Shown one piece after another: positions 16,135 to 21,000 of a DNA stretch of 21,000 bases. The stretch's first letter is position 1. Every line of letters starts with the position of its first letter. Source of the DNA: Symbiodinium natans (Eukaryota; Sar; Dinophyceae; Suessiales; Symbiodiniaceae); assembly GCA_905221605.1 (NCBI GenBank), contig CAJNDS010001713.1:1-21000 (forward strand), written 5' to 3'. The translations under genes were made by a program, and so were the position numbers. Under the pieces are notes generated by a model, which was not told where the DNA came from, ran no database searches, and saw only the letters and a list, made by a program, of their open reading frames with translations.

Positions 16135-16499
16135 GGTTCTCCTGCAAGGAGGGGGTCGAGAATGCGCAGCGCGGACGCATTATCTACGCAGGAATGCCAC
16201 TCGTGTTGGAAGCAGCTGCTCGTATCGAGAGGCCTTGTGCTCGGCAGATGCAGTCTGCGTATGTAGCGCGAGCTTGCGGCCCTCAACGAAATCCTCAACT
16301 GACCTTAGGACCCGACCCCAGACTCGGCACCAAGCCTCGAAAGATGCCACCGGCCAAGATGGGAAAAGCCACACCTGAGCGATTCAGTCCGAAACTGCCC
16401 CCTGCACCATCTCATGGGTTCTTGGAAGCTTCAAACGGCATAAAGAAAAATGAGGATCCTCGGGCTGCTGAGAATGGGGGTGCCGGTTGTCTGGTCTGA
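16135..16499 (+). CDS. Candidate plus-strand exon
   Basis: After ggtttgcAG (16133-16134) the frame is open for 121 codons to a TGA at 16497-16499. The first part reads FSCKEGVENAQRGRIIYAGM, then PLVLEAAARIERPCARQMQS. The second part is Pro/Lys-rich (TKPRKMPPAKMGKATPERF). It lies downstream of and on the same strand as the exons at 15607-15945, but a join was not established. Minus frames are also open over part of the region. Confidence 0.28.
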
Positions 16500-16808
16500 A
16501 TTCAAGTTTTTCAGTACACCGAAGTAAGATTTTCCAGATGGGCGCTTTATGCAAGACGCACCGGACCCTACCTCCAAGCACCTACCACCACACTGATACC
16601 AGCAAAGCCAGCATATCCCGCAGTAGCCACAGCCCCAAGGCCAAACAAATCCCGACACCCTGGCTTCTTGGTGATTCTTCGTGTGGGTTCTTCCCAGATG
16701 CGTAGCAAAAGAGTTCCCACTTAAAGTGTTGGGCTTCCAGGGGTCGAAGAGCTGACCCAAAAACCGCTGTGCAAGCTTCGCAAGGAAGGGTCCAGAAGCG
16801 TTCGCGAG

Positions 16809-16980
16809 TGTCCCGCCGCGGCTGTAGTTGTGGAATCCTGCGTTGGGGCATCGTCGTTTGACTGTCCAGTGGCGATCGTAGTTGCGGAAACTTGCGTTTT
16901 GGCATCGTTTCGTGATGCGTTCGTGCACGGCGGCCGTAGTTGCGGAAGCCCGCGTGTCCGGGAGCGTCGCGCGAGGGCTG
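16809..16980. repeat. ~56-bp tandem repeat, three copies
   Basis: The word gtagttgcggaa, followed by a tgcgttttggcatcgt-like stretch, recurs with starts at 16824, 16878 and 16936, at spacings of 54 and 58. Open minus frames across it show a recurring N-x-x-F-R-N-Y-x-R peptide in alternating frames, which reflects the repeat and not a proven protein. Confidence 0.75.
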
Positions 16981-16989
16981 TCGTTGCGT

Positions 16990-17145
16990 TCCGGTGTCTC
17001 TTCGCAGTATGTTCGTGCACGTTACCCGATCGCATTGTGTCTTCGTGTCATGTCTTCGTGTGTCGTATCTTTGTGTCATATGCTTCTGTAACGTCTTCGA
17101 GTGGTGTCTTCGTCTTCGTTCCCTCGTGTCGTGTCTTCCTTACCG
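16990..17145. repeat. Low-complexity GTGTCTTCGT-like tract
   Basis: Loose repeats of tcttcgtgtc/tgtcttcgt with variants such as gtatctttgtgtca make a T/G/C-rich, A-poor tract directly after the 56-bp repeats. Confidence 0.6.
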
Positions 17146-17215
17146 AAGCTTGTGGCACCCGCACTCACGCCCGTTCTCATCAAAACCTTAGCAACCGCAG
17201 GGTTGAAACTTGGGC

Positions 17216-17384
17216 TTAAGCCCTGCCTGTCTTTCCTGGTTCAAAATGGTTTAAACTAAAGATGTTCAAAGTTCTGCGAATGTCCGCGAAGTTGCGCTTG
17301 GCTTTCTTGGCCTTCGCCAGGCGCATGGCAGCCGTGGCTGCGGACCGCAGCAGGGCGTCGCACTCCTTGAGTGGGCTTTCAACG
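17216..17384 (-). CDS. Minus-strand gene, exon with basic helix
   Basis: After ctgcaAG (17386-17385) the frame reads VESPLKECDALLRSAATAAM, then RLAKAKKAKRNFADIRRTL, NIF, and continues to a TAA at 17218-17216. Codons are strongly G/C-ending (GCC, AAG, CTG, CGC). The product is a long positively charged amphipathic helix. It is one of the most coding-like segments in the window. The true 3' end could be earlier if a donor lies after NIF. Together with 17471-17596, 17644-17724 and 17872-17972 it probably belongs to one gene. No family is recognised; a nucleic-acid-binding or coiled-coil role would be a guess. Confidence 0.47.
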
Positions 17385-17470
17385 CTTGCAGGGTTTTAGA
17401 TGGGTATAGGGCGAGGCTTCTCAAAGGGTTTGTGGTTCAAGCCTAAGGGCCTTTGGGAGTTTTCGTTGTT

Positions 17471-17596
17471 TCAGAAGGGCTCTCTCCTGGGGGGCTCAAG
17501 GGGGGGAAGGCTCCGGAACAGGCTGTAGATCACGCTCAGCCGATGTGCCCTCCGAGGCTCTGCCAGCGTCGATTCATCTTTGGACTCCTTTGTGTC
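17471..17596 (-). CDS. Minus-strand gene, exon
   Basis: A good acceptor (cccctttcAG at 17598-17597) starts the frame DTKESKDESTLAEPRRAHRL, then SVIYSLFRSLPPLEPP, ending in TGA at 17473-17471 if unspliced. A weak donor CT|GTTCCG after IYS would join in phase to the exon at 17384, giving a leucine across the junction. G/C-ending codons are frequent. No domain is recognised. Confidence 0.43.
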   Translation of the reverse strand, partial: DTKESKDESTLAEPRRAHRLSVIYSLFRSLPPLEPPRREPF

Positions 17597-17643
17597 CTGA
17601 AAGGGGATGCTTCCCAGACTCTGATCTTAAACGAAAACCCCAA

Positions 17644-17724
17644 CTAGGGTTTCAGGTCGTGCAGCCCTGCGAGTAGGTCCTTGCCAGGATAGCGCGGCGC
17701 GACTGCATGGATACACCACTTGGC
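17644..17724 (-). CDS. Minus-strand gene, exon
   Basis: An acceptor taaaAG (17726-17725) opens the frame AKWCIHAVAPRYPGKDLLAG then LHDLKP, with a TAG at 17646-17644 inside a CCCTAG telomere-like word. Its start is phase 0, which fits the phase 0 end of the exon at 17872-17972 across a 147-bp GT...AG intron (17725-17871). The join reads GFEIR-AKWCIHAV. The next junction downstream is unresolved. No family is recognised. Confidence 0.42.
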   Translation of the reverse strand, partial: AKWCIHAVAPRYPGKDLLAGLHDLKP

Positions 17725-17871
17725 CTTTTAGCAGCGCAGAACGGTGTGACGCTCAATCTTGGCTTGAAGGCTTGGGAGCCGTGGTGCAGTGCAACGCACA
17801 TTAAGAGACCAACACAACAAGCCTCAGTCCAGGTGCTTTTAGAGTGCAGAAATGGCCCCCCTGCCCGAGAC

Positions 17872-17972
17872 CCGAATCTCAAAACCCGTTGCCGCCTTCA
17901 GGTCGCCACCCACAGTGACCACGGCGCTACCAGTGGCACAGCGCTTGCCAGCGGTGGCTGGCAAGGCTTTTC
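17872..17972 (-). CDS. Minus-strand gene, exon
   Basis: An acceptor cccttctcAG (17974-17973) and a donor CGG|GTCTCG (17871-17870) bound 101 bases that read KALPATAGKRCATGSAVVTV then GGDLKAATGFEIR, with mostly G/C-ending codons. The Gly/Ala/Val-rich pattern suggests a small beta-rich domain, but no family is recognised. The plus strand also has an open frame here (17707-17976), which I take as the mirror. Confidence 0.43.
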
Positions 17973-18556
17973 CTGAGAAGGGTCCTGTCCTAAATGGTTG
18001 TCGCACTTTGCAAAACGTGAGGTAGGATGAGTCTACAGTCTGGTGCTGGCAACTGGCCTCGTGCTGCACCACGACTGCCAAGTGCCAAAGAGAATCCGAA
18101 TCGGGGGCTTCGGGGCTTCAGCTTCCTCGCTTAGGATTCAATGCGGAATGCCCCAGGGGTTAAGGCTGTTCTCAGTTCAACTCTGTAAGCCTCAACCCTA
18201 AGCCCGTAAGCCCAACGAATATGCTGCCGAATTGCGGGCTTCGTGGAGCCTGGACCCTCCCGCACGGGTGATTGCACCATCAACGCCGCCACCCCCAAGA
18301 CATCCCTGGTTCCTGCAGCAACGATTTTTTAGGAGGGTTCAGGAATAGGAATCAGAAAATCTTTATAAACTTTACTGGTCATGGCCCAAGGTGTAGCCTC
18401 GGGGGTTGGCTTGCAGGTCCGGTTGTGATTTACGGATTGGGTTTGGGGCTTGTTGGTGTGAATGTAAGATCCCAAAACATCTCCAAAGCCAACACCCCCA
18501 ACCCACCCAACGACTCTCAGGCCCCTTACCTTCCCCAAGCCCTGCGTGTTGATGCG
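17973..18556. other. No gene recognised
   Basis: Contains CCCTAAGCCC-type motifs near 18194-18206. There are weak open frames on both strands, including plus 18272-18592, which runs into the telomere-like tract. I see no reliable exon. Confidence 0.4.
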
Positions 18557-18640
18557 AACCCTAAACCCTCAACCCTAAACCCTCAACCCTAAACCCGAAA
18601 CCCTAAACCCCAAACCCTAAACCCTAAACCCCAAACCCCC
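18557..18640 (+). repeat. Interstitial telomere-like tract (CCCTAAA)n
   Basis: About ten imperfect CCCTAAA units (aaccctaaaccctc, aaccctaaaccc, aaaccccaaaccc variants). This is the plant/alveolate-type telomere repeat written in C-strand orientation. The variant units and GC-rich unique DNA on both sides show that it is internal, not a chromosome end. Confidence 0.9.
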
Positions 18641-18734
18641 ACTCCCACTCCGAGGCGCGCTGCGTTGACCAAGGCGTCTCCCTCAAAGCGATCGATGCAT
18701 CCGACGCTGACCTTGGCCCAGGGACTTCAAAGAA

Positions 18735-18759
18735 GGGGGTTTAGGGTTTAGGTTAAGGG
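18735..18759 (-). repeat. Telomere-like tract in opposite orientation
   Basis: gggggtttagggtttaggttaagggg: three TTTAGGG-type units in the orientation opposite to 18557-18640, with 94 bp of unique sequence between the two. The stop codon of the minus-strand frame at 18753-18944 lies inside it. Confidence 0.8.
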
Positions 18760-18944
18760 GAGTTTTTTGAAAGGTCTCCGCAAAGGCGCGGCGCATGATG
18801 GTTTGATGCTTTCCGGCGGGCTGTGTTCATCGTCTGGATGACCTTTGAGACGCGTTTCTCTTGTTGCTCTTCCACCTCCCTGGAAAGGAAGCTTTCCATG
18901 CTGCTTTGGCATTTCTGCTCTGTGGGCCTGGATATGAAGCGCAT
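18753..18944 (-). CDS. Candidate terminal exon, charged helix
   Basis: A minus frame with ATG at 18944-18942 reads RPTEQKCQSSMESFLSREVE, then EQQEKRVSKVIQTMNTARRK, a long charged helix of coiled-coil type, and ends in TAA at 18755-18753 within a telomere-like tract. A second, longer minus frame (18827-19405) overlaps in another phase and is less convincing here. It could be the 3' end of a gene extending toward 19400. No family is recognised. Confidence 0.38.
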   Translation of the reverse strand: MRFISRPTEQKCQSSMESFLSREVEEQQEKRVSKVIQTMNTARRKASNHHAPRLCGDLSKNSP

Positions 18945-19405
18945 ACACGATGGCGAGGCTCCAACATGTCGTCCTGTTCAGGTTGGTGGTTCTGACGTCT
19001 GTGCCTTCGTGGCCTAGGCGACTCGCTTCCGTGGCTTAGGCAGAGGGACTGGTGCTGCTGGCTTGTCGACGGCGCGTCTATGCGTGAGATTGACGTGTGC
19101 CAAACATCTTGGATCCGTCTCTGCACGGCTGCGGCATTGTACTGAACTCGTGCGACGATTCCCAGTGAAAGCTTGTTTCTGCGTGAGCTCCAGCTTAACT
19201 TGTGAATGTTTGTGATGACTAGGTCCTTGTCTTCGGAGGACTTGGCATCTTTTTCCCACTGTTCCGGGGCTCGAGCCTGTGGTTTATGTACAATGCAACC
19301 CAACCTATAGGACCTGTTTATGGCCACGAAGAGCTGAAACCCTCGTTTGGCATCCTGATCAACAGAAGGGATAGATCCTACGGTAAGCTTTTGCCGAGCG
19401 CCCAA
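18827..19405 (-). CDS. Long open frame, probably part coding
   Basis: This 192-codon minus frame (TTG at its 5' end, no early ATG) is the longest outside low-complexity DNA. The upstream half has coding-like stretches: SVDQDAKRGFQLFVAINRS, and LSLGIVARVQYNAAAVQRR followed by IQDVWHTSISRI. The last 40 codons overlap a better frame at 18753-18944. A third minus frame (19014-19259) ends in VDKPAAPVPLPKPRKRVA and is also plausible. It is probably a mix of exon and intron. No family is recognised. Confidence 0.33.
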   Translation of the reverse strand: MGARQKLTVGSIPSVDQDAKRGFQLFVAINRSYRLGCIVHKPQARAPEQWEKDAKSSEDKDLVITNIHKLSWSSRRNKLSLGIVARVQYNAAAVQRRIQDVWHTSISRIDAPSTSQQHQSLCLSHGSESPRPRRHRRQNHQPEQDDMLEPRHRVCASYPGPQSRNAKAAWKASFPGRWKSNKRNASQRSSRR

Positions 19406-19567
19406 TTCTCAAGCTGAAACTCCCCACCCTGAACCAAAAAGAGCTGAAACTTCCTAGTCTTGCTGAGCTTCGATCTAGGTATGTTCGTATTCATAATGTG
19501 GTTGAGATGAACGTGCCTGGATTTGGACTCTAATCTGCAAGCTGCTCCCGATCAGATCAAAGCCCGT

Positions 19568-19609
19568 TCAAGCGACACGAAGCTTCGCGCCGCCGGGCAG
19601 CTCCACTTC
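19568..19609 (-). CDS. Candidate short terminal exon
   Basis: After gtgcAG (19611-19610) the minus frame reads EVELPGGAKLRVA and stops at a TGA at 19570-19568. A similar word (GVEVVKEPGGKDEPRL) occurs in the open frame at 19784-20017 on the same strand, so both may come from one gene or from a repeated module. Confidence 0.27.
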   Translation of the reverse strand, partial: EVELPGGAKLRVA

Positions 19610-19783
19610 CTGCACTGCACTGGGGGTCTCTCACTAAGCCTCGTCGTGTAAATGCGAGGTCGTGTTCGGTTGAGTAAAGGAGTTGACCATGAGCTCGTCA
19701 TGTAGACTTCTCGAATTCACGTCGAAGTTAATTACCAGAAGCTAGTCCGTTCAAGCACCATGAAGAGCATGTTCAACCCATCA

Positions 19784-20017
19784 TCAAGCCATCAGAAAGC
19801 AGATCGCTGGCCAACTGCAGTACAAGCGCGGCTCGTCTTTGCCACCCGGCTCCTTCACAACCTCCACGCCCAATTCGTCACGACCAGCCTCGGCTGTGCG
19901 CTGTGCAACTACTGGTAACAGAAGATGTAAATACAAAACATTGTAGCTGCTTCCTGAAACGATTGTAGTGTTTTGGAGACTTGGGTCTGCCCGTGAACGA
20001 GTATCATGAAAACTGTC
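19784..20017 (-). CDS. Candidate exon, same frame as the H1-like ORF
   Basis: Directly after the TGA of the H1-like frame, the same frame stays open for 77 codons to a TGA at 19786-19784. Its second half reads AEAGRDELGVEVVKEPGGKD then EPRLYCSW and has G/C-ending codons. Acceptor-like AGs (ttaccAG, gcacAG) precede it near 19910-19897, and a weak donor (A|GTTGGC) follows. The simplest reading is that an intron removes the TGA and the AT-rich stretch between. Stop-codon readthrough is less likely. Confidence 0.35.
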   Translation of the reverse strand, partial: DSFHDTRSRADPSLQNTTIVSGSSYNVLYLHLLLPVVAQRTAEAGRDELGVEVVKEPGGKDEPRLYCSWPAICFLMA

Positions 20018-20161
20018 TCAGTTTTCGACCCCAGCAGCTTTGGCCACGGCTTTGGGCGCTGCTTTGGCAGCAGCGGCTTTCGTCGCTGCTACTTTGGGCG
20101 CCGCTTTGGACGCTGCGGCCTTGGGCGCTGCAGCCTTGGGCGCTGCACTTTTCGGCGCCAT
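20018..20161 (-). CDS. Histone-H1-like Lys/Ala/Pro-rich basic protein, N-terminal part
   Basis: An ATG at 20161-20159 (context tcATGG) starts 47 codons made almost only of Ala, Lys and Pro: MAPKSAAPKAAAPKAAASKA, then APKVAATKAAAAKAAPKAVA, KAAG. TGA is at 20020-20018. PKAAA-type tails of this kind are found in eukaryotic H1, in bacterial H1-like proteins and in the basic nuclear proteins of dinoflagellates. They neutralise DNA charge. No globular domain follows within this frame. The start and composition are secure, but the family is not. Several G/C-rich AAG/GCC repeats make it partly low-complexity. The gene probably continues by splicing into the open frame at 19784-20017. Confidence 0.6.
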   Translation of the reverse strand: MAPKSAAPKAAAPKAAASKAAPKVAATKAAAAKAAPKAVAKAAGVEN

Positions 20162-20427
20162 GACAAGAACGCTCGCGCCCAAATTTTTGCAAGTCTTCTG
20201 AGGGGCTATGAGCGGCTATGAGGGTAAGTCACGGTGAACATTCCAGGATTGGACTGCAGAAGGGTGCTCTGTGCTGTGCTGGAAATGAACGGCAGCCTTG
20301 TCTCCCATGGCTTGATAAGCATAGCAGCTGACAGGAGGGTTGCGAGGCAAAAGGTTCACAAACCTGCCCAAAAACCGCTAACCAAGAGCACAAGTATCCC
20401 TCTTTTCTCTGCCAGCAAAGGCGTTTG

Positions 20428-20517
20428 AAGGGTAAGAGTAAGAGTAAGGGCAAGAGTAAGAGTAAGAGTAAGAGGAAGAGGAAGAGTAAGAGGAAGAGCA
20501 AGAGTAAGAGTAAGAGT
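20428..20517. repeat. Hexanucleotide microsatellite (AAGAGT)n
   Basis: About 15 units of a 6-base repeat, mainly AAGAGT with AAGAGG, AAGAGC and AAGGGC variants. The plus strand would encode (Lys-Ser)n and the minus strand Ser-Tyr or Leu-rich runs in different frames. The open frames here are explained by the repeat. Confidence 0.92.
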
Positions 20518-20751
20518 CATGGTCTTTTATTGATTGGTTCTTTGATTGAAAAAAGTTGGGTATTTGATGGGCATTCCGGACGTGGTATCCCCTACCTTCG
20601 CCAGTTCTGAGCGGCTCTGTGGCTTGCCTGACCCTGGCGCATATCACTACATTCCACGGATAACAAAGTTCAAAATTTGAGCCTTCACTCAACCTCATTT
20701 GAAGCCTTACTTAACCCTAATCCGGCATGGTGCTAGCTTGCACGGCCTTAG

Positions 20752-20785
20752 GAGTTTAGGGTATCCGGGGGTTTGGGCATTTAGG
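20752..20785. repeat. Telomere-like motif cluster
   Basis: gtttagggtatccgggggtttgggcatttagggg: two TTTAGGG-type words with a diverged one between them, in plus orientation. Confidence 0.5.
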
Positions 20786-20854
20786 GGCTTGGTGTTTTGG
20801 AGAGGATTTAGCTGCACTGGTTAAGGAGCTGAGTTCACAGCTTGAGCAAGTCTC

Positions 20855-21000
20855 AAAAAATCATCTTTGACAAAATAATTTCAAAATTAAACATTTCATT
20901 TTGTGCACAATTTTCAAATACAAATCCTTTTTCATCAAAATATTGCTTTTCTAACCAAATTTCATCTCCATATTTCACTGTATTGGTTCAATCGAATGCC
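20855..21000. other. AT-rich end of window
   Basis: From about 20855 the sequence becomes A/T-rich with long A and T runs (aaaataatttcaaaattaaac) and few G. It resembles intron or intergenic DNA, or the edge of another AT-rich island. No coding frame is seen. Confidence 0.5.

Noticed and set aside
17652-17882. Minus-strand frame resembling a bipartite plastid-targeting leader (GLLMCVALHHGSQAF then a basic stretch)
   Set aside because: It covers an inferred intron between two better exon candidates and uses a different frame from the exon at 17644-17724.
18557-18759. Chromosome end or telomere fusion
   Set aside because: Unique sequence continues on both sides, and the tract orientation is opposite to that of a head-to-head fusion.
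20229-20698. Leu-rich, Ser/Tyr-rich and Lys/Ser-rich open frames
   Set aside because: They are translations of the AAGAGT microsatellite in different frames.
1-21000. tRNA, rRNA or snRNA genes
   Set aside because: I looked for B-box-like GGTTCGANTCC words and conserved rRNA stretches by eye and found none. A covariance-model scan would be decisive.

Overview
The window reads as nuclear DNA of an intron-rich eukaryote. My best guess is a dinoflagellate (Symbiodiniaceae-like) or a related alga. The grounds are: TTTAGGG/CCCTAAA telomere-type motifs scattered along the whole window; coding segments that are short, often G/C-rich at third codon positions, and bounded by GT...AG introns; no bacterial-style operons; and abundant degenerate satellites. 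The assignment is an inference. No rRNA, tRNA, spliced-leader gene or complete housekeeping gene is present to anchor it.

Only two protein families can be recognised. The first is an EF-hand pair on the minus strand, present twice (exons at 7539-7684 and 7936-8037; again at 13278-13423 and 13673-13774) inside a ~707 bp segmental duplication that kept its intron. The second is a Lys/Ala/Pro-rich, histone-H1-like basic N-terminus on the minus strand at 20018-20161, with possible further exons below it down to 19568. Two unrecognised multi-exon models are supported by frame-compatible splice sites or by a series of acceptor-bounded open frames: plus strand 15607-15945, and minus strand 17216-17972. 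All other coding calls are isolated open frames of 40-190 codons. In this base composition many such frames arise by chance and often appear on both strands at once, so they carry low confidence.

Layout: 1-720 is a 14-bp minisatellite followed by a strand-asymmetric A/C-rich tract. 750-1075 holds dispersed short palindromes. 1185-1640 is an AT-rich island of foreign appearance. 1640-7490 holds candidate exons, a 105-bp foldback (MITE-like) element at 2819-2923 and gene-free stretches. 7492-8199 is EF-hand copy 1. 8200-11090 is mostly featureless with a few candidate exons. 11104-11890 is a satellite whose ~53-bp units run first in one direction and then in the other. 11910-13230 holds candidate exons on both strands. 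13231-13936 is EF-hand copy 2. 14120-15190 holds minus-strand candidate exons, 15340-16500 plus-strand ones. 16809-17145 is a ~56-bp tandem repeat plus low-complexity DNA. 17216-17972 is a minus-strand gene. 18557-18759 contains two telomere-like tracts in opposite orientation. 18753-20161 holds further minus-strand exons including the H1-like one. 20428-20517 is a 6-bp microsatellite, and the window ends in AT-rich DNA.

The genes do not form a recognisable pathway. The most notable content is structural: duplication of an EF-hand gene tail, inverted satellites, and telomere-type motifs that repeatedly sit at the ends of coding-like frames or next to candidate splice acceptors.
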